NCBI RefSeq assembly: GCF_002161595.1
Contig: NZ_NFID01000009.1
Location: 1-64,000 of the forward strand
Direction of reading: 5' to 3'
DNA length: 64,000 nucleotides
Source: Gemmiger sp. An50
GTDB lineage: Bacteria > Bacillota > Clostridia > Oscillospirales > Ruminococcaceae
This document shows, piece after piece, positions 24,766-32,972 of this stretch (positions are counted from its first letter, which is position 1; each line of letters starts with the position of its first letter). The notes under the pieces are model-generated. The model had not been told where the DNA came from and did no database searches. It worked only from the letters and a program-made list of their open reading frames with translations. The translations under genes were made by a program, and so were the position numbers.

Positions 24766-25593
24766 TCAGCGAAGGCGCAGCTGCCAGAATGCCACAGCAC
24801 TGGCGGCAGCAACATTCAGCGAATCCACTCCGTGTTCCATAGGGATCATCACGGTGTAATCGCACCGGGCGATGGTCTGATGGCTGAGTCCATCGCCCTC
24901 GGTGCCAAGCAGAACGGCCAGCTTTTCCTCCTGCCGAAGCCGCGGGTCATCGATGGAGATCGCCCGGTCATCCAGCGCCATAGCGGCTGTTGCAAAGCCA
25001 TTCCGGCGCAGCAACTCCATGCCTGTTTCCGGCCAATCGGCGGGCGAGTCGCCAATCCGCGCCCAGGGTACCTGAAAAATCGTGCCCATGCTTACCCGCA
25101 CTGCCCGGCGGCACAGCGGGTCACAGCAGGTGGGGGTGAGCAGAACGGCATCCATGCCAAGAGCGGCGGCTGAGCGGAAAATCGCACCCATATTGGTGGA
25201 GTCAACGATGCCCTCCAGCACGGCAACGCGATGGGCGCTGTTCAGAAGCGATTCAGCGGTTTTGGGTACAGGGCGCTGCATGGCGCACAGGATTCCCCGG
25301 GTGAGGGCGTAACCGGTAAGGCTGGCCAGCACGTCACGGTCGGCGGTGTAGACAGGTATCCCGGGGCAGCGCTCCATTAGTGGGGCCCCTTGTCCCTGGA
25401 GATGCCGCCGTTCCATTAATAAGGAAAGGGGGACGCAGCCCGCATTCAAGGCAAGCTCGATCACTTTCGGACTTTCGGCGATGAAAACGCCGCGCTCGGC
25501 TTCCAGCCGGGCACGCAGCTGGGCCTCAGTCAGGCGGGCGTACACATCCAGCTCAGGGGCATTCAAATCGGTGATTTCGATGATTTCATTCAT
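24766..25593 (-). CDS. TrmH/SpoU-family RNA 2'-O-methyltransferase
   Basis: The 275-residue protein is a SPOUT-class RNA methyltransferase that transfers methyl from S-adenosylmethionine to ribose in rRNA or tRNA. Motifs are VDSTNMGAIFRSAAALGMD (motif 1), VLLGTEGDGLSHQTI (motif 2) and MIPMEHGVDSLNVAAASAVA (motif 3), which form the trefoil knot. The N-terminal part (ESPKVIELAL) is a substrate-binding domain. ATG 25593 gives a normal family start; the longer frame to 25743 adds residues without a ribosome site. The exact target nucleotide is not predictable. Confidence 0.9.
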   Translation of the reverse strand: MNEIIEITDLNAPELDVYARLTEAQLRARLEAERGVFIAESPKVIELALNAGCVPLSLLMERRHLQGQGAPLMERCPGIPVYTADRDVLASLTGYALTRGILCAMQRPVPKTAESLLNSAHRVAVLEGIVDSTNMGAIFRSAAALGMDAVLLTPTCCDPLCRRAVRVSMGTIFQVPWARIGDSPADWPETGMELLRRNGFATAAMALDDRAISIDDPRLRQEEKLAVLLGTEGDGLSHQTIARCDYTVMIPMEHGVDSLNVAAASAVAFWQLRLR

Positions 25594-25855
25594 ATTTATA
25601 TATACTCTCTTGTACTTTAGAGTGGATCGCACAGAAAAGAGTGCTCGCGGACATGCCCTTTTCTGCATCGGAATGTTTCTATTATAGCACGCTGCCAGCC
25701 GCAGCGCCAGGCGAAGTAAAACGAAGAATAAAACCTGTTGCACGGTATGACATATTTCGCTACTATTATATTAGGCGATGATACGCCCAAGCGGCCGAAG
25801 GCACTGAAACGTACGGTGCTGGGGCACGAAAAAGATAAATGGTGGGAAGTTTGAC

Positions 25856-26644
25856 GTGGAAAAAAGCAATCGAGAACAGGTGCGGGCGGCAGTGAAAAAC
25901 ATTGTGTTGGTTTATGCCGACCCCATTATGCTGCGAACCCTGAACTGCCTGCTGAATATGAACGGTTATCAGGTTGTGAATTCCTTTCAGACCGGGCGCA
26001 GCGCTCTGCGCTTTTTAAAAAGTGGCCAGCAGGTGGATCTTGTGCTGCTGGGCTGTTATTTGCAGGACATGGATACCGTGCGCTTTTTGCGGCAGATGGA
26101 GCAGGAATGCGCCGACCAGCGTCTGCGCGTGATCCTCACCGGCCCGGCCCGATATATCGAACTGGTGGAACAAGGTCACTTGTCAAACTGTGTGGATTAT
26201 TATATGATAGAGCCATACGATCCGGACGATCTGCTGTCGGCGATGGCGATGTTTTCACCGGCGCGCCGCTTGCCTCAGGTCACACCGCTGGACAAAATCA
26301 TTCACCGGCAGCTGCGCTCGCTTGGTGTTTCCGATACGATGGAAGGGTATTGGTATCTGGGCGGCTGTCTGCAGGAGTGGCTGCGCCTGATCGGAAGCGG
26401 ACAGGTCCCTCAGATGAAAAGTGTCCTGCCGGATGTGGCACGCTATCATGGAGTGGCGGTCAAAGCGGTGGAAAGCGGGATTCATCGGGTGATCCTGCAG
26501 CTGAAGAAGGAGGGGAAAATTCCTGCTCCCTACCAAAAGATGAAGCCGTTTCTCGGCTGGCTGGCAGATCGTGTCTGGGCGGAATCCTTGCAGGAAGGTT
26601 TGAACGACAGTTATGAACAAGAGCCTGGAACAACAACTGTGTGA
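25856..26644 (+). CDS. Spo0A-like protein with degenerate receiver
   Basis: The 262-residue protein has a CheY-like N-terminal domain (15-130) and a C-terminal region (about 145-220) resembling the DNA-binding domain of Spo0A: LGVSDTMEGYWYLGGCLQEW, then VARYHGVAVKAVESGIHRVI as the HTH part. The receiver is atypical. The phospho-acceptor Asp is replaced by Gly66 in DLVLLGCYL, one of the two acidic residues is Ala21, and the usual Lys-Pro is Glu-Pro in MIEPYD. It therefore probably cannot be phosphorylated in the normal way. It overlaps the following kinase by 32 bases. GTG 25856 is the start. Confidence 0.75.
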   Translation: MEKSNREQVRAAVKNIVLVYADPIMLRTLNCLLNMNGYQVVNSFQTGRSALRFLKSGQQVDLVLLGCYLQDMDTVRFLRQMEQECADQRLRVILTGPARYIELVEQGHLSNCVDYYMIEPYDPDDLLSAMAMFSPARRLPQVTPLDKIIHRQLRSLGVSDTMEGYWYLGGCLQEWLRLIGSGQVPQMKSVLPDVARYHGVAVKAVESGIHRVILQLKKEGKIPAPYQKMKPFLGWLADRVWAESLQEGLNDSYEQEPGTTTV

Positions 26645-27494
26645 ACAAAAGCAGAGGGGAGCGCTGTGCTCCGGTCTCTCTCATGAAATATATCAGGCAT
26701 TGTCTGCGATCCGGGCTTCCAGCGGCCTTTTGCGTCAGTCGATGGGGAAGGAGTCTCCCCAGGCCTGCGGGCAGCTGAGCTGGGTGTTTGAAAACATCGA
26801 CCAGAGCACGCTGCGGCTCAGCCGGGTGGCGGAAAACCTGCAGGATCTGCTGCAGGCCGAGCGGGGCACGCTGGTGCCGCGCCTGGAGTCGCTGGATCTG
26901 AAGGGCCAGTATTCCGAGGCCATGGAACTGCTGACCAATGGTGCGAAGCTTTACGGCGTTTCGCTGGAGTGGGAATGCGATCTGGAACAAACGGTTTTTC
27001 TCCCGGCCGACAGCGACTGGGCCGATAAGATCCTGCTGCATCTGGTGACCAACGCGGTGCTGTGCAGTGAGCGGGGGCAGACGGTGAAGGTGGCGCTGCA
27101 GCCGCAGGGGCAGGCGCTTGCCCTTACGGTGGAGGACCAGGGGCCGGGGCTGCCTGACTGGGTGCAGGAGCATCTGTTTGAAGCGTTTGTGGGGCAGTAT
27201 GATCCCATGGGCGAGGGTGCTGCTGCCGGTTCGGGGCTGGGGCTTTATCTGGTGCATATGTATGCGGAGGCCATGGGCTGGAAGCTGGAACTGAACAGCA
27301 CGCAGCAGGGAACAAAAGCCTGCGTTTTGATCCCGCTTGTGCAGGCAGAGACGCCGGTAGTGCCTGCTGCCGATCCGGTGCTGCGAAGCGAAGCGCGCGG
27401 CTGGCAGGGCTCGGTGCAGCGAAGCCGCGTTCTGGCGGAGCTGGGGGTATGGCAGGCCCGCAAGATCGCTGGTGAGGAACAGGAAAGCATATAA
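26613..27494 (+). CDS. Soluble sensor histidine kinase
   Basis: The 293-residue kinase has the phospho-acceptor motif LSHEIYQALSAI (His24) and a HATPase domain with an N-box-like LLHLVTNAVL, VEDQGPGLP and GSGLGLYLVHMYAEAM. It has no membrane segment, so it must sense an internal signal or partner. It overlaps the Spo0A-like gene by 32 bases and is probably made with it. Because that partner has lost the phospho-acceptor Asp, the kinase may act on another regulator. It is followed by a terminator. Confidence 0.82.
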   Translation: MNKSLEQQLCEQKQRGALCSGLSHEIYQALSAIRASSGLLRQSMGKESPQACGQLSWVFENIDQSTLRLSRVAENLQDLLQAERGTLVPRLESLDLKGQYSEAMELLTNGAKLYGVSLEWECDLEQTVFLPADSDWADKILLHLVTNAVLCSERGQTVKVALQPQGQALALTVEDQGPGLPDWVQEHLFEAFVGQYDPMGEGAAAGSGLGLYLVHMYAEAMGWKLELNSTQQGTKACVLIPLVQAETPVVPAADPVLRSEARGWQGSVQRSRVLAELGVWQARKIAGEEQESI

Positions 27495-27503
27495 AAGTGT
27501 TAC

Positions 27504-27536
27504 GCCGGGGAAGGGTTTCCCCGGCATTATTTTTTG
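27504..27536 (+). terminator. Terminator after the histidine kinase gene
   Basis: A GCCGGGGAA/TTCCCCGGC stem with a four-base loop is followed by ATTATTTTTTG. It separates the regulator pair from the pyrH cluster. Confidence 0.85.
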
Positions 27537-27543
27537 TTTGTTG

Positions 27544-27572
27544 TTTACAAGAAATACGTTTTATTGTAAAAT
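27544..27572 (+). promoter_or_regulatory. Promoter of the pyrH-frr-uppS cluster
   Basis: TTTACA (27544-27549) and TAAAAT (27567-27572) are separated by 17 bases, just after the preceding terminator and about 40 bases before pyrH. Confidence 0.6.
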
Positions 27573-27610
27573 AGGAACAAATATAATATTGATCAGGCGG
27601 TGTATTGGTT

Positions 27611-28321
27611 TTGGATACAAAATACAAGCGTATTTTATTGAAGGTCAGCGGGGAGGCGCTGGCGGGCAGCAAGGGCACCGGGTTCGACGAACCCACCATG
27701 GAGGCCATCTGCCGCGGCATCAAACAGGCATATGATCTGGGTGTACAGATCGGTCTGGTCGTGGGCGGCGGCAATTTCTGGCGCGGCCGTTCCAGCGGCA
27801 GCATGGAGCGCACCTGCGCCGATAAGATCGGCATGCTCGCAACCGTGATGAACTGCCTTGCAGTGGCGGATCAGCTGCGTCAGCTGGGCGTTCCCGCACA
27901 GGTCCAGACCTCGATCGTCATGCCCCAGGTGGCTTCCGTTTTCACCCGCGACAGTGCGGTGGAAAGCATGGAGGCCGGCAACGTTGTTCTGTTCGGCGGC
28001 GGCACCGGCAACCCGCTGTTCTCCACGGATACCGCCAGTGCGCTGCGGGCCATCGAGACGGGCTGTGACGTGATGTTCAAGGCCACGATGGTGGATGGCG
28101 TGTACGACAAGGACCCGAAAAAATATGCGGACGCCGTGAAGTATGACCAGCTCACCTTCACCGAGGTGCTGGAAAAGAACCTGGCTGTGATGGATGGCAC
28201 CGCGGCCACCCTCTGCCGGGAGAATAAGCTTCCGATCCTGGTGTTCGACCTGAAGGGCCCGGATAACATCGCAAGAGCGGTGCGCGGCGAAACCGTGGGC
28301 ACCCTGGTTGTGGAGGAGTAA
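27611..28321 (+). CDS. pyrH: UMP kinase
   Basis: UMP kinase phosphorylates UMP to UDP in pyrimidine nucleotide synthesis; bacterial PyrH is a hexamer of the amino-acid-kinase fold. The 236-residue protein shows KRILLKVSGEALAG, the VVGGGNFWRG loop and FKATMVDGVYDKDPKK, all conserved in the family. TTG 27611 is preferred because AGGCGG at 27595 lies ten bases upstream; TTG 27605 is the alternative. It starts the conserved pyrH-frr-uppS-cdsA-dxr-rseP order. Confidence 0.95.
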   Translation: MDTKYKRILLKVSGEALAGSKGTGFDEPTMEAICRGIKQAYDLGVQIGLVVGGGNFWRGRSSGSMERTCADKIGMLATVMNCLAVADQLRQLGVPAQVQTSIVMPQVASVFTRDSAVESMEAGNVVLFGGGTGNPLFSTDTASALRAIETGCDVMFKATMVDGVYDKDPKKYADAVKYDQLTFTEVLEKNLAVMDGTAATLCRENKLPILVFDLKGPDNIARAVRGETVGTLVVEE

Positions 28322-28350
28322 CAGCGCAGCTTTCCGTGAAAGCTGCGCTG
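28322..28350 (+). other. Hairpin between pyrH and frr
   Basis: A perfect 13-bp stem (CAGCGCAGCTTTC and complement) with a three-base loop starts right after the pyrH stop. No T-run follows, so it is more likely a processing or stability element, or a weak attenuator, than a full terminator. Confidence 0.6.
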
Positions 28351-28429
28351 AAAACCGGCCGCACATTGCCGCCGGAAGATTCAAAGAGCATAGGATTCGG
28401 CCCAAAGCCGAAGAAAAGGAGTATAACAC

Positions 28430-28984
28430 ATGAGCACTTACACCAAGCCCTACGAAGACAAGATGAACGGCGCTATTCACCACCTGGGCAAAGAGCTGGC
28501 CGCCATCCGCGCCGGCCGCGCCAATCCCGCTATCCTGGACCGCGTGGCGGTGGACTACTACGGCACCCCCACCCCCATCAATCAGGTGGCCGCGGTGGCT
28601 GTGGCGGAAGCGCGCATCCTGACCATCACTCCCTGGGATACCTCTCTGATTCATCCCATCGAGCATGCTCTGCTGGTCAGCGACATCGGCATCAACCCCA
28701 CCAACGACGGCCGTGTAATCCGTCTGGTGTTCCCCGCTCCCACCGAGGAGCGCCGCCGTCAGCTCACCAAGGACGTACAGAAGCTGGGTGAGGAAACCAA
28801 GGTTGCGGTTCGTAATGTGCGCCGCGAGGCTATGGACAAATTCAAGACCCTGAAAAAGAACAGCGAGATCACCGAGGACGATCAGAAGAATCTGGAAGAA
28901 GAGATGCAGAAGATCACCGACAAGTTCGTCAAGCAGGTCGACAAGGACTGCGAGGCCAAGAACAAGGAGATCATGGAGATCTGA
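28430..28984 (+). CDS. frr: Ribosome recycling factor
   Basis: RRF acts with EF-G to split the post-termination ribosome. The 184-residue protein has the usual length and shows IRAGRANPAILDRVAVDYYG, TPINQVA, the ITPWDTSLIHPIEHAL segment and the helical ending of the three-helix bundle. ATG 28430 has AAAGGAG upstream. It is separated from pyrH by about 108 bases with a hairpin, and from uppS by a further hairpin. Confidence 0.97.
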   Translation: MSTYTKPYEDKMNGAIHHLGKELAAIRAGRANPAILDRVAVDYYGTPTPINQVAAVAVAEARILTITPWDTSLIHPIEHALLVSDIGINPTNDGRVIRLVFPAPTEERRRQLTKDVQKLGEETKVAVRNVRREAMDKFKTLKKNSEITEDDQKNLEEEMQKITDKFVKQVDKDCEAKNKEIMEI

Positions 28985-29005
28985 TTCTCGGGCAACAAAC
29001 ATCAT

Positions 29006-29034
29006 GTGCCGCGTGCGAGTTTTGCGCGCGGCAC
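29006..29034 (+). other. Hairpin between frr and uppS
   Basis: GTGCCGCG and CGCGGCAC form the base of an 11-bp stem just after the frr stop. The downstream CACTTTG is too weak for a clear intrinsic terminator. Confidence 0.55.
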
Positions 29035-29062
29035 CACTTTGTAACAGGAGAGATTTGCGCTT

Positions 29063-29776
29063 ATGCCACAACCGGAAAATTTTGCAAAAGGGCTCAGCAT
29101 CGGCATTATCATGGATGGCAATGGCCGTTGGGCTAAGAAGCGGGGCCTTCCCCGGACCGCCGGCCACAAAAAGGGTGCGGAGGTTTTTCAGGATATCACC
29201 CGTTACTGCAATTCCATTGGGGTGGAGTCGGTCACCTTTTACGCCTTTTCCACCGAAAACTGGAAGCGTCCCTATGAAGAAGTGGGCGCAATCATGAAGC
29301 TGTTCGGGGAATACCTCATCAAGGCCTTCGATTATGAAAAGGAAAACAACCGGGTCGTTTTTCTGGGCGACCGCAGCGCTCTGGAGCCCAAGCATCAGAA
29401 GCTGATGAACGAGATCGAGACCAAAACAGCCAATAATACCGGTATGACGCTGAACATCGCGGTAAACTATGGCGGACGGCAGGAGATCGTGCGTGCGGCG
29501 CGCAGCCTGGCGGAAAAGGTGCAGAAGGGAGAGCTTCGGCCGGAGGAGATCACCGAAGACCTCATGAGCGCTCATATGTATACCTGCGGCCAGAAGGACC
29601 CGGATTTCATCCTGCGGCCCAGCGGAGAGAAGCGTCTGTCCAACTTCATGCTGTGGCAGGCCGCTTACTCGGAGCTGGTGGAGATGGATGTCCTTTGGCC
29701 GGACTTTACCCGCGCCGACCTTGATCTGGCGATTGAGGAGTTCAACCGGCGCAGCCGTCGCTTTGGCGGGATCTGA
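29063..29776 (+). CDS. uppS: Isoprenyl transferase (undecaprenyl diphosphate synthase)
   Basis: This cis-prenyltransferase adds isopentenyl units to farnesyl diphosphate to make the C55 lipid carrier of wall synthesis. The 237-residue protein has the catalytic IIMDGNGRWAKKRG (Asp18), FYAFSTENWKRP, and the C-terminal RPSGEKRLSNFMLWQAAYSE signature. It lies in the conserved cluster with cdsA and dxr, which feed and use lipid precursors. GAGAG at 29048 precedes ATG 29063. Confidence 0.96.
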   Translation: MPQPENFAKGLSIGIIMDGNGRWAKKRGLPRTAGHKKGAEVFQDITRYCNSIGVESVTFYAFSTENWKRPYEEVGAIMKLFGEYLIKAFDYEKENNRVVFLGDRSALEPKHQKLMNEIETKTANNTGMTLNIAVNYGGRQEIVRAARSLAEKVQKGELRPEEITEDLMSAHMYTCGQKDPDFILRPSGEKRLSNFMLWQAAYSELVEMDVLWPDFTRADLDLAIEEFNRRSRRFGGI

Positions 29777-29805
29777 GCATTGCGGAAAGAAAGGAAAAGC
29801 CTGTT

Positions 29806-30681
29806 GTGAAAACAAGGATCATAACTGCTGCGGTCGGCCTTTGCGTGCTGGCCGTGGTCATGCTGATGTTCAATACCCTGGTGTTTGAAGCCGTGGTCGC
29901 GCTGATTACCGTCATTGCCGTTCACGAAATTTACAAAGCGTTCGCATTGGGCGAAAAAGAATCACACATTTTTATCGCATTTGTCCCGTATACTTTTCTG
30001 GTAATGTTCTCCCACGTGCCTGCGGTAAGGGCGCTGCTGGTTCCCGGCAGCTACCTGTTGGCAGTGTATCTGGCGGTGTGCCTGCTGTGGCATAACCAGA
30101 CCCTGAGTGCCGCAAAGCTGGGGGGCATGGTGGTGTTCAGCGGGATGATGATCTCCTGCTTTTACTCCATCGTGTTCATCAAGAACCATCTAAACAATCA
30201 GTTTGAGTCCATCTACCTGATCATGATGATCCTGTGCTTTGCCTGGGGTGGAGACAGCGCGGCCTATTTTGCCGGACGCTACTTCGGCAAGCACAAACTG
30301 GCACCGGTGGTCAGCCCCCACAAAACCATCGAGGGCGCCATTGGCGGCGTACTGGGTTCCGGTGTGCTGGGCGTATTGTGCACCCTGGCAGCCCAGTCGC
30401 TTTCGGCCCATCTGGCGGGCGGTAAGGCCTGCCTGCTGCTGGAGCGCATGTCCGCCAGTGCGGTAAGCTATCTGGTGGTGTTCGTCCTCGGTATGGCCTG
30501 CTCGCTGCTGGGCATTCTGGGCGATCTGTTTGCCAGTGCGGTGAAGCGCCAGTGTGCCATCAAGGATTACGGAACCATCTTTCCGGGCCATGGCGGTATT
30601 ATGGACCGGTTTGACAGCGTTACCTTTATCGCGCCGGCCGCCGCTCTGCTGGTCTGGCTCACCACAACGTTTTTGAAGTAA
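29806..30681 (+). CDS. cdsA: Phosphatidate cytidylyltransferase
   Basis: CdsA makes CDP-diacylglycerol from phosphatidic acid and CTP, a step towards the membrane phospholipids. The 291-residue protein has about eight membrane segments and the family signature SPHKTIEGAIGGVLGSG together with SAVKRQCAIKDYGTIFPGHG near the C terminus. The GTG start at 29806 lies 30 bases after uppS. Confidence 0.94.
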   Translation: MKTRIITAAVGLCVLAVVMLMFNTLVFEAVVALITVIAVHEIYKAFALGEKESHIFIAFVPYTFLVMFSHVPAVRALLVPGSYLLAVYLAVCLLWHNQTLSAAKLGGMVVFSGMMISCFYSIVFIKNHLNNQFESIYLIMMILCFAWGGDSAAYFAGRYFGKHKLAPVVSPHKTIEGAIGGVLGSGVLGVLCTLAAQSLSAHLAGGKACLLLERMSASAVSYLVVFVLGMACSLLGILGDLFASAVKRQCAIKDYGTIFPGHGGIMDRFDSVTFIAPAAALLVWLTTTFLK

Positions 30682-30694
30682 CGAGGAACAGAAA

Positions 30695-31846
30695 ATGGCT
30701 AAGAAACTGACTTTGCTGGGGTCCACCGGTTCCATCGGTACCCAGAGCCTGGATGTGGCTCGTGCCCAGGGCTATGAAGTGTATGCCCTGGCGGCAAATT
30801 CCAATGTGGATCTGCTGCTCAAGCAGATCGAAGAGTTCCGCCCCGCCTACGTGGCGGTTGCAAATCCGGATGCCTGCGATCAGCTGGCTGCCCGTCTGGG
30901 CGGTGTGGCTGGTGCACCCAAGCTCCTGCGCGGTGCGGAGGGGATTGTGGAGCTGGCAAAAATGGAAGGTCCGGACGTGGTGCTCAACGCAGTAGTTGGC
31001 ATTGCGGGGCTGGGCGCAACCTTGGCTGCACTGGAAAACGGGCACGATGTGGCCCTGGCCAACAAGGAAAGCCTGGTCACCGGCGGCCATCTGGTCACCG
31101 AAGCCGCTGCCAAGCACGGCACCAAGCTGCTCCCGGTGGACAGTGAGCACTCCGCTATCTTCCAGTGCCTGCAGGATGCCCATTCTGCCAAGACACTCAC
31201 CAAAATCTTGCTCACCGCCTCCGGTGGTCCCTTCTTCGGCATGAAGAAGGAGGAGCTGGCGGGCAAGACCCGGGCGGATGCCCTCAAGCATCCTAACTGG
31301 AACATGGGCGCAAAGATCACCATCGACTCCGCCACCCTGATGAACAAGGGCCTGGAGCTGATCGAAGCAGTCTGGTTATTCGGCCTGCCGCCGGAGAAAA
31401 TTCAGGTGGTGGTGCAGCGCCAGAGCATCATTCATTCTATGGTTCAGTTCAGCGACAATTCCATCCTGGCTCAGCTGGGTGTGCCGGATATGCGCATTCC
31501 CATTCAGTATGCGCTCACCTGGCCTGACCGGTTCCCGGGCTGTGCGCCCGAGCTGGATTTCACCCAGCTCAAGTCCATCACCTTTGACGTGGCGGACGAG
31601 GAGACCTTCCGCTGCCTGGCAGCCTGCAAAAAGGCCATCGCCAAGGGCGGCCTTGGTCCCTGTGCGGCCAACGGCGCCAACGAGGAAGCCGTCCGGCTGT
31701 TCCTGGAAGACAAAATCGGCTTTTTGGACATTGGCCGTCTGGTGGAGGCCGTGGTGGACAGCGATTCCTTCGGCGGCAGCTATACATTGGCTGACGTGTA
31801 TGAATGTGACCGCATGGCCCGGCAGTTTGTGCTGAGCCACATTTAA
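30695..31846 (+). CDS. dxr: 1-deoxy-D-xylulose 5-phosphate reductoisomerase
   Basis: Dxr converts DXP to 2-C-methyl-D-erythritol 4-phosphate with NADPH, the first committed step of the MEP isoprenoid pathway. The 383-residue protein shows the cofactor site LLGSTGSIGTQSLDV, LANKESLVTGG, the metal-binding LLPVDSEHSAIFQCL, SGGPF and the NMGAKITIDSATLMNKGLE motif. It begins 14 bases after cdsA. Together with ispG it indicates that the host uses the MEP route. Confidence 0.97.
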   Translation: MAKKLTLLGSTGSIGTQSLDVARAQGYEVYALAANSNVDLLLKQIEEFRPAYVAVANPDACDQLAARLGGVAGAPKLLRGAEGIVELAKMEGPDVVLNAVVGIAGLGATLAALENGHDVALANKESLVTGGHLVTEAAAKHGTKLLPVDSEHSAIFQCLQDAHSAKTLTKILLTASGGPFFGMKKEELAGKTRADALKHPNWNMGAKITIDSATLMNKGLELIEAVWLFGLPPEKIQVVVQRQSIIHSMVQFSDNSILAQLGVPDMRIPIQYALTWPDRFPGCAPELDFTQLKSITFDVADEETFRCLAACKKAIAKGGLGPCAANGANEEAVRLFLEDKIGFLDIGRLVEAVVDSDSFGGSYTLADVYECDRMARQFVLSHI

Positions 31847-31869
31847 CAAGAAAGAGAGATTATTCGCAC

Positions 31870-32952
31870 ATGGCAACAATCCTTACCCTCATCATATCGG
31901 TGCTGATCTTCGGCCTTGTGGTTATGATCCACGAGCTGGGGCACTTTGTCTGTGCCAAAAAGGCCGGGATTCAGGTGAATGAATTTTCCATCGGCATGGG
32001 TCCCGCTCTGTTCACCACAGTGCGGGGCGGAACCCGTTACAGCGTGCGCGCATTGCCCATCGGCGGCTATGTGAGCATGGAAGGGGAGGATGAAGAGCTG
32101 GAAGAGCCGGAGACCGGCGATGCACTGCAGGAGCTTGACGCGGCGGAAGAGGAGCAGCCCAAAGGTTTGCCTTTTCCGAAGGTAAAGGTCTGGAAGCGGA
32201 TCATCGTGGTGGCGGCTGGTGCGATTATGAACCTGATTCTGGGTTTCCTGGTTCTGCTGCTCATGATGGCATTCGGCGATCCCGGCGCCAGTAAGACCGT
32301 TGGCTTTGTGGAAGAGGGTTCCCCAGTGCAGGCCGCAGGCCTGCAGGTGGGTGACGAGATCCTGGCGGTGAACGGCCATCATTGCTTTGTGATGAACGAC
32401 GTGCTGTATGAGCTGCAGCGCACCCCGGACCAAAGCGCGGATCTGACTGTGAAGCGCAATGGCGAGATCGTGCAGTTGGATAACGTGGGCTTTGAGCTGG
32501 TGGAGACCGGCGATTCCGTTACCATGAACATCGGCTTCAAGGTCTATGCACTGGAAAAGAACGTGAAGACCGTAGTCTCTCAGGCCTTCAATTACACTCT
32601 GTTCTATGCCCGGCTGGTTTTCCGTTCGCTGATCGACCTGGTTGTGGGCCGGGTGAGCGTGAACGAGCTTTCCGGCCCGGTGGGCATTGTGTCTGCCATC
32701 GGGCAGGCAGCGAGCATGGGCGTGGCCGAGGTGCTGTCCCTGCTGGCGCTGCTCACGGTGAATCTGGGCGTGTTCAACCTGTTGCCGGTGCCGGCGCTGG
32801 ACGGCGGCAAGCTGGTATTCCTGGCGCTGGAAGGTATCTTCCGGCGGCCGGTGCCCAAGAAATTTGAAATTCTGGTGAATGCGGCGGGCATGTGCTTCTT
32901 GTTCGGGCTCATGATCTTTGCCACGTTCAACGATATCATTCGTCTGTTTTAA
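31870..32952 (+). CDS. rseP: Site-2 intramembrane metalloprotease, RseP type
   Basis: The 360-residue protein is an M50 zinc protease that cuts membrane-bound regulators such as anti-sigma factors. It has HELGH at 21-25 within the first membrane helix, a PDZ domain at about 130-195 (EGSPVQAAGLQVGDEILAVN), and the second active-site helix FNLLPVPALDGGKLVF. It lies between dxr and ispG, as in many Firmicutes. An acidic insert (EDEELEEPETGD) follows the first helix. Confidence 0.93.
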   Translation: MATILTLIISVLIFGLVVMIHELGHFVCAKKAGIQVNEFSIGMGPALFTTVRGGTRYSVRALPIGGYVSMEGEDEELEEPETGDALQELDAAEEEQPKGLPFPKVKVWKRIIVVAAGAIMNLILGFLVLLLMMAFGDPGASKTVGFVEEGSPVQAAGLQVGDEILAVNGHHCFVMNDVLYELQRTPDQSADLTVKRNGEIVQLDNVGFELVETGDSVTMNIGFKVYALEKNVKTVVSQAFNYTLFYARLVFRSLIDLVVGRVSVNELSGPVGIVSAIGQAASMGVAEVLSLLALLTVNLGVFNLLPVPALDGGKLVFLALEGIFRRPVPKKFEILVNAAGMCFLFGLMIFATFNDIIRLF

Positions 32953-32972
32953 AAGCAGGAGGATAAGCAATC

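Noticed and set aside
27635-29815. A 726-codon open frame on the minus strand
   Set aside because: It runs antisense across pyrH, frr and uppS, all of which are well-known genes.
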